A DNA stretch of 64,000 nt from Candidatus Poribacteria bacterium. GTDB lineage: Bacteria; Poribacteria; WGA-4E; GCA-2687025. The DNA lies in the NCBI GenBank assembly GCA_028818695.1, contig JAPPNK010000020.1:190632-254631 (forward strand), written 5' to 3'. The translations under genes were made by a program, and so were the position numbers. Every line of letters starts with the position of its first letter. Position 1 is the first letter of the stretch. The notes below the pieces were generated by a model. It was given only the letters and a program-made list of their open reading frames with translations. It had not been told where the DNA came from and ran no database searches. This document shows positions 48,706 to 57,082 of the stretch, one piece after another.

Positions 48706-50440
48706 GCGGTTCGTTCTCGCATTGATGGCTCTGACGCTGACGCTCTCCGCTTCCGCGCAGGAGGAGAGCGGAGACGCAGACGACATCCGCTTTGAGATTG
48801 CCAAACTGGAAGCGCAGAACCCGATGACGCGCGCCCGTTCGATGGACGCTCTCTGGAGATACGCCGCGCAGGAGGCGAACTGGCCTGAATTGCGCAAGGC
48901 GCTGCCGAAACTGCAGGAGCTGCTGAACGATCCGCTGCCGGTTGTGCGGGCTAGGTCGGCCCTGACGCTTCTGCGCCTGGCGCCTGAAGAGATGCGCGAG
49001 GCGGCGTATGAAACGCTGGAGAAAGATGCGGCGCATCCCCAGTACCATGTGCGTCTGACCGTTGTGGAGGCGGCGGAGCTGATGGGCGGAGACGAACGCT
49101 TGAACGCTCTGCTGCGCCGTTTAGCTGAGGACGACGACCTGGATGTGCGGGAGGCGGCTCAAGCCGCGATCAACAGTTTGAACCGTCCAAGACAGCGCGG
49201 AGGAGGTCCGCAGATTGAGCAGATAGGCTTCGACTTCAACCCGTTTATCGATGTAGAGTCGGAGACGAGCCAGCCGGAGGAGGCGGTCGGTTCGTCTTCA
49301 GAGTTGGCGCAGGCGCGCGACGCTGTCCGGCGCGTTCCCGATCCGTCGGCGCTGGAGACTCTGGCGCGCTTGACGCGCTACCGCGCCGGCTTCCAAACGG
49401 AGGAGGGCGGTCTTGTTTCGCTGGCTGAAACGGTCGCGCCGGCCGTTCAACCGCTCATACAGCTGTTGCGCGAGGAGGAGCCTGCCCGTCCGCTGGATCT
49501 GCGTTATGCGGCAATCGCGCTGGGCTGCGCGGACGATGAAGCGCTGCCTTTTTTGGCGGCTTCTCTAGAATATCCGCATCCGCACACGCGTGAGGCGGCT
49601 GCGTTTGCGCTCATGCGCCGAGGGGCGGATCAGCGCGGGCAGCCGATTGAAGAGCGCTCCTTTGCGGAAGAGGCGGGCGCGCTCGCCTTCGCCTTGACGG
49701 ACGAAAGCCCCGCAGCGCGCGCTTACGCGGCTGTCGGCATCGGCAAGATGCGCGGCGGCGCATACGCCGAAGAGATCCTTGCGGCGCTCTCGGACGAAGA
49801 CGGAAGAGCGCGGACGGCGGCGGCGTATGCGGCGGCAATGCTGGGCAGGTCTGAAGAAGCGGCGGAAGCGATTCGCGGCGGAATGAGTTCGCCGGACCTG
49901 TTGACGCGGGCGGCGGCGGTCTCCGCATTTCCGACAGCTGCGCCGGACGGCTTGGAGGCGTTTCTGCGTCTGATGGAGGACGCGCCGCCCCGTCTGTTAT
50001 ATTACGCTGTTGGGGCGGCGGCCGCGTTTGAGAACGGACAGGACGCCCTGCAAATCCTCGCCGGCAGCGCAGACGGGGAGCTGCGGCAGGCGGCGCTGGC
50101 AGCCGTATCGCCGACGGACGGGGCGAAGCTGTTTCCGCTTGTTGAACGGATCCCCGACGAAGAGGCGGAGCCGGCGCTGCGCTTGGAGATTGCGGCGGGG
50201 GCTGGTTGGACATATTTTTCAAATGCGCAGATCGAGATACCGCTGGCGGACGCGCTGGTTTCTTATACAGGACCGGCAAACGGCTCCGCCAGAACCGATT
50301 CGCGCGGACAGTTGATCTTGGAGAATCTGCCGCCGGGGCTTTACTTGGCGCGCGTTGAGGCGGAAGGGCATCTGCCGATAGAGGCGCCGATCACATTGTA
50401 TAAGGGTACGGCGCGCATTCGGCTTCACCGACATTATTGA
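48695..50440 (+). CDS. Exported HEAT-repeat protein with C-terminal carboxypeptidase-regulatory-like domain
   Basis: 581 residues. Signal peptide (FVLALMALTLTLSASA). Residues about 40-170 and 230-480 are HEAT/PBS-lyase-like repeats, for example DPLPVVRARSALTLLRLAPE and VREAAQAAINSLN, DLRYAAIALGCADDEALPFL, HTREAAAFALMRRGAD. A low-complexity linker (about 170-205) separates two repeat blocks. Residues about 500-581 form a beta-sandwich (ADALVSYTGPANGSARTDSR, ILENLPPGLYLARVEAEGHL), as in carboxypeptidase regulatory domains. Exported scaffold of unknown partner. The start overlaps the oxidoreductase. Confidence 0.82.
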   Translation: MRLRRFVLALMALTLTLSASAQEESGDADDIRFEIAKLEAQNPMTRARSMDALWRYAAQEANWPELRKALPKLQELLNDPLPVVRARSALTLLRLAPEEMREAAYETLEKDAAHPQYHVRLTVVEAAELMGGDERLNALLRRLAEDDDLDVREAAQAAINSLNRPRQRGGGPQIEQIGFDFNPFIDVESETSQPEEAVGSSSELAQARDAVRRVPDPSALETLARLTRYRAGFQTEEGGLVSLAETVAPAVQPLIQLLREEEPARPLDLRYAAIALGCADDEALPFLAASLEYPHPHTREAAAFALMRRGADQRGQPIEERSFAEEAGALAFALTDESPAARAYAAVGIGKMRGGAYAEEILAALSDEDGRARTAAAYAAAMLGRSEEAAEAIRGGMSSPDLLTRAAAVSAFPTAAPDGLEAFLRLMEDAPPRLLYYAVGAAAAFENGQDALQILAGSADGELRQAALAAVSPTDGAKLFPLVERIPDEEAEPALRLEIAAGAGWTYFSNAQIEIPLADALVSYTGPANGSARTDSRGQLILENLPPGLYLARVEAEGHLPIEAPITLYKGTARIRLHRHY

Positions 50441-50464
50441 GCTCCGTATTGAAAGGAGAGAGCG

Positions 50465-50923
50465 ATGCTGCGGGGCATACCGCCGGTCATATCGCCGGCG
50501 CTGATGCATACGCTCATGTCGATGGGACATGGGGATGAGATTGTGTTTGCGGACGGCAATTTTCCGGCGGCGTCCAATGCGCGGCGTCTTGCGCGGGCGG
50601 ACGGAGTCGGCGTGACGGAGCTGCTGGAGGCGGTCGCGCCTTTTTTTCCGCTGGATCAATACGACGACGAGCATGCGCTGGTCATGGAGGTTGTGGAAGA
50701 GTACGCGCCGGAACCCCCGATTTGGGACGAATTTCGCGCGGCGTTGAGCCGTTCGGAGGGGAGGCCTGTGTCGCTGACTCCTGTTGAGCGGTTTGCGTTT
50801 TATGAACGCGCCCGCCGATGTTTTGCCGTGGTTGCAACGAGCGAATCTGCGGTGTACGCCAACCTGATACTCAAAAAAGGCGTTGTGTACAACGGCGCCG
50901 AAATCATAGAAAAGGATCGTTGA
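50465..50923 (+). CDS. fucU: RbsD/FucU-family sugar mutarotase
   Basis: 152 residues. MGHGDEIVFADGNFPA is the family signature: the His of GHGDE is catalytic and the DxNFP segment lines the pocket. The C-terminal VVATSESAVYANLILKKGVV matches the FucU end, where Tyr contacts the sugar and ring-closing NG follows. Such enzymes speed conversion between alpha and beta anomers of fucose or ribose. AAAGGAG is 7 bases before the ATG. It lies in the same run as the sugar-type ABC genes, consistent with sugar use. Confidence 0.92.
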   Translation: MLRGIPPVISPALMHTLMSMGHGDEIVFADGNFPAASNARRLARADGVGVTELLEAVAPFFPLDQYDDEHALVMEVVEEYAPEPPIWDEFRAALSRSEGRPVSLTPVERFAFYERARRCFAVVATSESAVYANLILKKGVVYNGAEIIEKDR

Positions 50924-51180
50924 TGTCTAATCCGCTTGACGCGACGCGCGATATTTTGATCGCATACATTGAAAAGTATCCGATGTCCACCTCCGCCTAC
51001 TCGGCGAACATGGAAAAGACAATGCGCCAGCTGCGCGAGGATGTGATCGACTTTGCGAAGGAGATGTACCGCACTTTTCAGGAGCTTGAGGAAGGCGCTC
51101 CTCCGCCCGAACCGCCGCGGCGGCGCAACCCTGAACCGTCCGAGTCGCCCGACGAGCCGGATGAGGAACCGCCGCTCTGA
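50923..51180 (+). CDS. Small hypothetical protein with acidic proline-rich tail
   Basis: 85 residues; its ATG overlaps the fucU stop (TGATG). The first 55 residues are helical (TRDILIAYIEKYPMSTSAYS, MRQLREDVIDFAKEMYRTF), the rest a Pro/Glu/Asp tail (PEPSESPDEPDEEPPL). Not a recognised family; no signal or membrane segment. The regular codon use and tight coupling argue that it is real. Confidence 0.65.
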   Translation: MSNPLDATRDILIAYIEKYPMSTSAYSANMEKTMRQLREDVIDFAKEMYRTFQELEEGAPPPEPPRRRNPEPSESPDEPDEEPPL

Positions 51181-51463
51181 ATCGGAAAATGGACAGAAGG
51201 GCAGCGACGCGCCGAAGCGCGCCTCCGCTCCAAGGGCGGTCATCGAGACGACGAAGATGTTTCTGCGCCCGGCGATGTTCGGATGGACGCTGCGCGCGTT
51301 TGGAACGCTGACGATGCTGCTGATTCCGTTTGCCGCCGCGTCCACATTCTACCAGATGCGCTCGGGGAGCCGCGGCATGCTTCTAGCGGCGTCTGCGGCT
51401 CTCTTTGCGGTCGCCTGGGGGCTTCGGCGTTTAGGGGGGGTTATACGCAAAAATCGGAAATGA
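51161..51463 (+). CDS. Small two-helix membrane protein
   Basis: 100 residues from ATG 51161, overlapping the previous gene by 20 bases in another frame. A charged N-terminal part (about 35 residues, RRSESENGQKGSDAPKR) leads to two membrane helices (LRAFGTLTMLLIPFAAASTF and MLLAASAALFAVAWGLRRL) and a basic end. Function unknown. It ends the plus-strand run that starts at the ABC ATPase; the convergent frameshifted gene begins 33 bp later. Confidence 0.65.
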   Translation: MRNRRSESENGQKGSDAPKRASAPRAVIETTKMFLRPAMFGWTLRAFGTLTMLLIPFAAASTFYQMRSGSRGMLLAASAALFAVAWGLRRLGGVIRKNRK

Positions 51464-51496
51464 CAGAAGGCGTACAGGGAGAATTGAGACGCGGCA

Positions 51497-51751
51497 CTAC
51501 AGCCGTTCCAGCAGGTACTCTAGATTGGCTGTCAACATTCCTGCCGCCTCCGTTGTATAAAAACGTTCCGCCTCGCCTTCTCGATGAACGCTCTCAACAA
51601 CCGCTTCAAGATTTTTCCGCGCGGCTTGAACATCTCCTTCCGCCAAGAAAGCCTTCGCCCGTTTGAGAGATTCAACCACCTTGCCGCCCGCTAACGGAGC
51701 CGCCCATCCGATTTCTCTACACCGGCGGAACAAGCTTTCCACAATCTCCAA
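51497..51751 (-). pseudogene. 3' end of the two-repeat exported protein, displaced by a frameshift
   Basis: Encodes EIVESLFRRCREIGWAAPLA through TTEAAGMLTANLEYLLERL, which aligns with the end of repeat 1 in the upstream part of the same gene (EYIEKLYFKCGEAGWIESR ... TTEAEGLLTANMEYLADRL). The same frame extends upstream to VGPVPEPSPFEAGAFL, so the break lies at about 51806-51821 and this is the natural C terminus of the 51691-53415 product. Confidence 0.75.
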
Positions 51752-53415
51752 AAACGCTCCCGCTTCAAACGGCGACGGCTCTGGAACCGGTCCGACGACG
51801 AAACCGACCGACCCGACCCCCTTGTCCCTTCTGGGAATTCTATCTCCTCATGGAGATGGTTTGTCCGCGTCAACGATCCGACGACACGCGCCTCCAAAAT
51901 GCCAGGCAATCCTGAACTGCGCAGCTGAAACCCGCCCTGCGTTTCGCCCGGCATAATCAAACGGCCGCGGTAGGATGAACCGTACCATCTCGCCCAGTTG
52001 GTCGCCGTAATATCGGGTCTGGGGACGGATCGGCTCCATCCAAGCTCCGCCGGGCTGGCAAGCGTTGTCGGCGCGTTTCGATCCAGCTCCATATTAATCC
52101 GCAGGCTTCTGATTGCTTGCAAGCTGGAATCGGCGCTGCTGATCTCATAAGAATACGCATACCGAACGGACGGGTCGTCCGACCTGTCTATCTGATGGAC
52201 AACCGTTTTGACCGCCGCGTCCACATTGCATGCCGGTTCATACAAGCGGGACTGAAGGGAATCGTCGTAGTCGAGATGATAGATGCGCAGCCATCCGGGC
52301 GGAACCTCCTTGACCGCCGCATTCGCCGCGGCCAGCAGCTCTAGATCGATTCGGCTTTGAAATCGCGGACGCCGGGCGGCAATCGGCGCAGGCTGTTCAA
52401 GCCTGTCCGCTAGATACTCCATATTTGCCGTCAACAGCCCTTCCGCTTCTGTTGTGAACGGATGCTCACGGACAAGCAGGGCGCCTGTCGCGGAAAGCCG
52501 CTGAATCAACTGAACGCCGTCTAAAACCGCCTGTCGAGCCGTTTGCGCGTCGCCGCTCTCTAAAGCGGAACGCGCTCTTTTCAACGCCCAAAGAACCTCG
52601 ATACCCTTCCGGCGCGATTCGATCCAACCGGCTTCGCCGCATTTGAAATAAAGCTTTTCAATGTACTCAATGAACGCGATCGGATGGAAGTTTTTCGGCT
52701 CTGGAACCGGACCGACGACCCAGCCGCAGACGGCGTCCTGACCAGGCTCATTGGGAACATACGCATTTTTGTGGATTCGGTTGCGATGCGACGGCTTGCC
52801 CTGCATGAACGCCGGCAAAACGCCTGGCAGACCGACGCTGCGCAGCTCAAAGTTTGCCGTCTCTCCCGGCTCCAGCGGTTTTTGATCGTTCGTCCAGACC
52901 GCCCAGTTTTTGCCGTCCTTGTTCTCGAAGGGGCGTTGAAAGCGCCACCTTTGGTATGCGGGTACCGCTCTATCGAACCTGACCGGCGCGCCTTTTTCCA
53001 GCCGCATGCGTATCGTGAAGTTCCAGATTGGCTGCCGGCTGTCGTCTGCGCTGCGTACGGCGTACGCATATGCGTATGTGTAGCGAATCGTTGCGTTGCT
53101 CGGCTTGTTTAGTTTTGTGACGATCGTCTGCGCTGTCGCGTTCACATTCACTTGAGGCTCGTAGATAAACGATTGAGAGCTGCCGTCGTCCGCGCGGCAA
53201 TAGACGCGGTAGCGGCCGGGCGGGATGATCGGAGGGCTGGTACGCTCAACGGGTTTGTCAGACAGGCTGGACTCCGATATGCAGGGCGGCCATAAGTTGA
53301 GCGCCCATTCGTCAAAACGGCTTTCAAACGGCATGCGCTTTGCTGAAACGGTTGATGCAATCAGCGCCACCAAAGCCCATGCCATTTTTACGCCGTTCGC
53401 GCTTCGTCTGTTCAT
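51691..53415 (-). CDS. Exported two-repeat protein of unknown function (frameshifted near 3' end)
   Basis: 574 residues as read; signal peptide MAWALVALIASTVSA. Two tandem repeats of about 280 residues each contain a beta-rich domain (SQSFIYEPQVNVNATAQTIV / LQSRLYEPACNVDAAVKTVV), the motif ELRSVGLPGVLPAF / QLRSSGLPGILEAR, the phrase VGPVPEP and a helical segment. The last 40 residues as read (RSVSSSDRFQSRRRLKRERF) are off-frame: one base lost, or two extra, in the tandem GACC tract at 51803-51821 hides the true end, which continues to 51497. Family not recognised. Confidence 0.7.
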   Translation of the reverse strand: MNRRSANGVKMAWALVALIASTVSAKRMPFESRFDEWALNLWPPCISESSLSDKPVERTSPPIIPPGRYRVYCRADDGSSQSFIYEPQVNVNATAQTIVTKLNKPSNATIRYTYAYAYAVRSADDSRQPIWNFTIRMRLEKGAPVRFDRAVPAYQRWRFQRPFENKDGKNWAVWTNDQKPLEPGETANFELRSVGLPGVLPAFMQGKPSHRNRIHKNAYVPNEPGQDAVCGWVVGPVPEPKNFHPIAFIEYIEKLYFKCGEAGWIESRRKGIEVLWALKRARSALESGDAQTARQAVLDGVQLIQRLSATGALLVREHPFTTEAEGLLTANMEYLADRLEQPAPIAARRPRFQSRIDLELLAAANAAVKEVPPGWLRIYHLDYDDSLQSRLYEPACNVDAAVKTVVHQIDRSDDPSVRYAYSYEISSADSSLQAIRSLRINMELDRNAPTTLASPAELGWSRSVPRPDITATNWARWYGSSYRGRLIMPGETQGGFQLRSSGLPGILEARVVGSLTRTNHLHEEIEFPEGTRGSGRSVSSSDRFQSRRRLKRERFWRLWKACSAGVEKSDGRLR

Positions 53416-53527
53416 GCCGTTTCCGCCCGCTTGCCGTTTCCGCTCTCTACAGGTTCATCCTAGTCGACCGCCCCCTTTTCTACAATTCGACTTAACGCTT
53501 TAGTAGGGCAATATCGGCAGGCAAGCG

Positions 53528-53556
53528 TTGCGAAACTGAATAGACGGCGCTACAAT
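53528..53556 (+). promoter_or_regulatory. Promoter for LamG gene
   Basis: TTGCGA at 53528-53533 and TACAAT at 53551-53556 are 17 bp apart, in the gap between divergent genes. The LamG GTG lies 35 bases downstream. Confidence 0.5.
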
Positions 53557-53590
53557 TGCATCACACACTCCATGCGTTAGGGAAGCAAAC

Positions 53591-54325
53591 GTGATTCGCA
53601 AGCAGATTATGATATGGGTGCTCGCATTTGGCGCAGCGGCAGCCGCCTCCGCCGTGACGGAGGGTCTTGTCGCCTACTGGGATTTCGACGACGGCAACGG
53701 AGACATGGCGCGCGATCTCTCCGGCAACGGGCATGACGGGGAGCTGGTTGGAAAAGCCGATTGGGCGGAAGGGCGGTTCAACGGCGGGCTTGAATTTGAC
53801 GAACCGCTAGAATATGTCGCCGTGCCGGACCATCCCGATCTGGACCTGTCCGACGCTGCAACCTACATGGTTCATTTCAAGCCGATGGATTCGCTGGCAA
53901 GCCGAAGGCTCATGGTTAAAAACGACTCTGTATTTGTCATCTTCGACTTTGGAAACGTTACCTCCATCGACTTTCTGGTCAAGCCGACGAATTTTTTTGC
54001 TGAATCGGCGACGACCGAATGGACAATTGGCTCCTGGTACCATTTCGCAGGTACGTTTGACGGCTCCACCCTCCGCGTCTATGTGGACGGCAAACTGGAC
54101 GGCGAAGCGCCTAACAATGAGCCGATTGCGACCTCTGACCTAGACCTGTGGATCGGCGCAGACGATTTTGGCCGTCCGAGCGACGCCTTTCCAGGCGTTC
54201 TTGACGATGTGCGCATCTACAACCGCGCATTGAACGAACGCGAAATACAGGAGGCGATGAGCGGTCCGTTGAGCGTTGACCCGCGCAGGAAAGCAGCCGT
54301 CGTTTGGGCGAATCTGAAACGCTGA
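53591..54325 (+). CDS. Exported LamG/concanavalin-like domain protein
   Basis: 244 residues from GTG 53591, with AGGGAAG about five bases upstream. Signal peptide (MIWVLAFGAAAAASAV) then one LamG fold: GLVAYWDFDDGNGDMARDLS, NGGLEFDEPLEYVAVPDH, IGSWYHFAGTFDGSTLRVYV, FPGVLDDVRIYNRALNEREI. It ends SVDPRRKAAVVWANLKR, the same tail as the LamG protein at 44294-45055. Ten bases separate it from the VWA gene, so they are co-transcribed; LamG and VWA could act as two extracellular binding modules. Confidence 0.88.
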   Translation: MIRKQIMIWVLAFGAAAAASAVTEGLVAYWDFDDGNGDMARDLSGNGHDGELVGKADWAEGRFNGGLEFDEPLEYVAVPDHPDLDLSDAATYMVHFKPMDSLASRRLMVKNDSVFVIFDFGNVTSIDFLVKPTNFFAESATTEWTIGSWYHFAGTFDGSTLRVYVDGKLDGEAPNNEPIATSDLDLWIGADDFGRPSDAFPGVLDDVRIYNRALNEREIQEAMSGPLSVDPRRKAAVVWANLKR

Positions 54326-54335
54326 GAGGCATCCA

Positions 54336-55910
54336 ATGGAGCAAGCGACGCCGAAACATGAGCCGAACAGGAAGCGGAAGAACGCCCCCGCGCAGTGGGG
54401 AGGCAGCGTTATTCTGTCGTTGGCGCTGCATACAGTACTTTTTTTCACCGCTTCGTTTGTTTTGATCGACGCGGCGCCGCCTCTTGGTTCTGTCCAGAAG
54501 GCGGACGCGGAACCGCCGCTTGTGCATCTTTTCCAAGAGCCGCCGCCCGCTCCCGTTCCGCCTTTGAAGACGGAGACGGCGCCGGCCGTTCAGCCGATAG
54601 TTGAAGAACTCAAGCCGCAGCGGCCGGACGCGGGGGACGGGTCGAGCTTTAAGTTTCGACATGAGCAGGTCGCGGAACGGACCGCGGACGAGCTGTACAA
54701 AACGAGCGAGATCGCGTCCAAAACGCCTGTCTTGAACGAGCCTGCGCACGCGCCGCTGAAGCGTCAAACGGGAATGGACGCGCCCGCCTTCAAGGAAAGG
54801 CCGAGCGCTGACGCAAGCGAGATCCGGCGGGTGGAATGGCCGACGCAGGAGGGTATGAACGCCGAAGGCAGAACGGCTATTGGACGCGCGCCGAGGCTCT
54901 ACGCGGCGGGGCGCCGAACCGTCAACGGAGCGGGCGGCGCCGGCGGAGCCTCCTACGGTCCAGGCTCCAACGCGCAGCCCTCTTATATGGTTGATCCGTA
55001 CCGCGGCATCATGAAAAAGTTGGCGGAGGGGATTGTCCAATCGACCGAAGCGGAGAAGCTGGACATTGTCCTAATTGTGGATACGACCGGAAGCATGGAG
55101 GACAATGTGCGCGGCGTTCGCGCCTACGCCGATCAGTTCGCGCGCATCCTTCGTATCAATAAACGGGACGCGCATTTCGGGCTGGTGACCTTTACCGACG
55201 CTTCGCATGACCCGCCGAAGACGATGGGAATGACCGACAATGCGGTTGATCTGCGCAACTGGCTCAACGCGGCGAAATTCACAGGCGGCGGGGGGCTGGC
55301 AGAATCGGGGCTGGAGGCGGTCATGGCGGCGTTGAACGAGTTTCGCTATCGAGACGGCGCAAAAAAGCGGTTCATTTTCATCAGCGACGGACCCTTCCAC
55401 GACCGAGATTACAACGGCGCCTCCGACTTGACGATGGACGCGGTCATCGAGACGCTCAAACAGCGGCGCGTCACGCTCGATTCGGTGTCCATCGATTTTC
55501 TCTTGACAAAGCAGCTTGCATGGGGAACGGGCGGCCAGTGGACGCGCATACCAGGGAAGGGGCATCTTGAACAGTTTATTCAGCCGCTGCCTGTCCAATC
55601 GAACGCGGCTCTAGGCGTCCTTTCCACCAAGGCGGGCAGCGCCTCGGATGAAATCTACGTCTTTGTTCCTCCAGATCAGCAGATTCAGTGGTACCAGCTG
55701 ACATGGCGGCTGCTCAACCCGCGCGGAGAAAAAATACAGGGCGAATTCACCGACCGCCGCAGCGCTGTCGGACAGCGGAAGATCGTCTTTAGACCCCAAT
55801 TCGACCCTGAATGGTTCAGCGGCTTGCATGGCGCCTACACCGCGATTTACCGCGTCACGGACAGCGCCGGGAACAGCAGCTCCCTGCGGCGCATCATGGA
55901 TTACCGATAA
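54336..55910 (+). CDS. Membrane-anchored VWA-domain protein with TonB-like N terminus
   Basis: 524 residues. One helix near residue 25-45 (VILSLALHTVLFFTASFVLI) is followed by a Pro-rich stretch (EPPPAPVPPLKTETAPAVQP), as in TonB-type proteins. Residues about 235-420 are a von Willebrand A domain: the MIDAS motif is IVDTTGSMEDN (DxTxS), with the metal Thr in VTFTDAS and the Asp in ISDGPFHDRDY. The C-terminal 110 residues are a beta-rich domain. The family is likely a cell-envelope adhesion or assembly factor; the partner is not known. Confidence 0.82.
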   Translation: MEQATPKHEPNRKRKNAPAQWGGSVILSLALHTVLFFTASFVLIDAAPPLGSVQKADAEPPLVHLFQEPPPAPVPPLKTETAPAVQPIVEELKPQRPDAGDGSSFKFRHEQVAERTADELYKTSEIASKTPVLNEPAHAPLKRQTGMDAPAFKERPSADASEIRRVEWPTQEGMNAEGRTAIGRAPRLYAAGRRTVNGAGGAGGASYGPGSNAQPSYMVDPYRGIMKKLAEGIVQSTEAEKLDIVLIVDTTGSMEDNVRGVRAYADQFARILRINKRDAHFGLVTFTDASHDPPKTMGMTDNAVDLRNWLNAAKFTGGGGLAESGLEAVMAALNEFRYRDGAKKRFIFISDGPFHDRDYNGASDLTMDAVIETLKQRRVTLDSVSIDFLLTKQLAWGTGGQWTRIPGKGHLEQFIQPLPVQSNAALGVLSTKAGSASDEIYVFVPPDQQIQWYQLTWRLLNPRGEKIQGEFTDRRSAVGQRKIVFRPQFDPEWFSGLHGAYTAIYRVTDSAGNSSSLRRIMDYR

Positions 55911-55948
55911 TCGACACTCAACGCCCGAAATCAGGCAGAGCGCAGTTC

Positions 55949-57082
55949 ATTGGACTCTCAACCGCGCACGGGGTTGTCGACTCCTACGCGCTGTCCATAC
56001 CGTATTTGCTGCCGATACTGGTCGACCGCGTCGCTCCGTCCGATCAGCGCGAGCTGTATGCCGGGCTGCTTGTCGCGGCGGCCGGCGCGTTCAACTCCAT
56101 AGGACAGGTCGGCTTTGCCTGGATCGCCGACCGCGTCCGCAGCGTCTCTTTTATGTGGAAAGGGCTGGCGGGAGCGGCGGTCGGCATCTCGCTTGTGGGG
56201 CTAGCTCCGAACCTGTTTGTCATGATCGCGCTGTTGCTGGTTGGCGGTCTTGGGATCGCGGCGTTTCATCCGCCCTCGGCGATGGCGGCAAATCGGCTGT
56301 CCATTGAAGCGAAAGGCGTCGGGATGTCCATCTTTATCTGCGGGGGGAATCTTGGACAGGCGGCGGGACCGCTGCTCTTGATGGTCGCCTATGAACGCTG
56401 GTCGAACGCCGTCTTTCTGCCGGCTATGATTCCTGGGCTGCTCATGGCGGCTGCGATGGCCGCGTTGTTTTACTATGACGCAAAAACTGAGAAACGGCCG
56501 AAGCCCGCCGAGGGCGCCCCCGTGTTCAACAAGCCGCTCATCATCCTATGGACGATTGTGACGCTGCGAACCTTAACGACGATCGGATTTCTCAATTTTC
56601 TGTCGATACATCTCAAGGATGAGGGGATGACAGACGTCGCGCGGTCGCTGATTTTGTCGGGCTATCTGCTGTTCGGCTCGGTTGGGATGCTGCTCGGCGG
56701 CTATGCGTCGGACAAGTTTTCGCGCAACGGCGTTCTGATTGCGTCGCTGCTGCTGCCGGCGCCGCTTTTTCTGGGCGCGCTCGCGCTGAAAGGGCCGCTA
56801 TTCTTGACGACGCTCTTTGCCGGCAACTTCCTGCTTCAGCTGACGACGCCCGTCTATATCGTCATTGGACAAGAGACGACGGAGCAGCCGACAAATCTCG
56901 CCACCAGCATGGTCATGGGAGGGGCATGGGGAGCCGCCGCGGTTTTGAACCTGCCGGCGGGCGCGGCCGCCAATCAGATTGGCATTGTTCCGATGCTGTC
57001 GGGGCTGGCGTTTCTTCCGCTCATATGCCTTGCGCTGCTGACGCTCCTCCCGTCTCGGCTGAAACATCCAAAATCGGCTTAA
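55949..57082 (+). CDS. MFS transporter (fosmidomycin-resistance-like), start codon unclear
   Basis: About 377 residues of a 12-helix major facilitator, similar to the Fsr group: TM1 AHGVVDSYALSIPYLLPILV, GQVGFAWIADRV (motif A), FHPPSAMAANRLS and LGGYASDKF. It probably exports a drug or sugar-phosphate-like molecule. The first in-frame ATG/GTG/TTG upstream of TM1 is ATG 55811, 100 bases inside the VWA gene, so that start is unlikely. An ATT at 55949 (or ATA/ATC near 55912) is the best available candidate, or a base has been lost. The 3' end overlaps the convergent WD40 gene by 4 bases. Confidence 0.8.
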   Translation: MGLSTAHGVVDSYALSIPYLLPILVDRVAPSDQRELYAGLLVAAAGAFNSIGQVGFAWIADRVRSVSFMWKGLAGAAVGISLVGLAPNLFVMIALLLVGGLGIAAFHPPSAMAANRLSIEAKGVGMSIFICGGNLGQAAGPLLLMVAYERWSNAVFLPAMIPGLLMAAAMAALFYYDAKTEKRPKPAEGAPVFNKPLIILWTIVTLRTLTTIGFLNFLSIHLKDEGMTDVARSLILSGYLLFGSVGMLLGGYASDKFSRNGVLIASLLLPAPLFLGALALKGPLFLTTLFAGNFLLQLTTPVYIVIGQETTEQPTNLATSMVMGGAWGAAAVLNLPAGAAANQIGIVPMLSGLAFLPLICLALLTLLPSRLKHPKSA

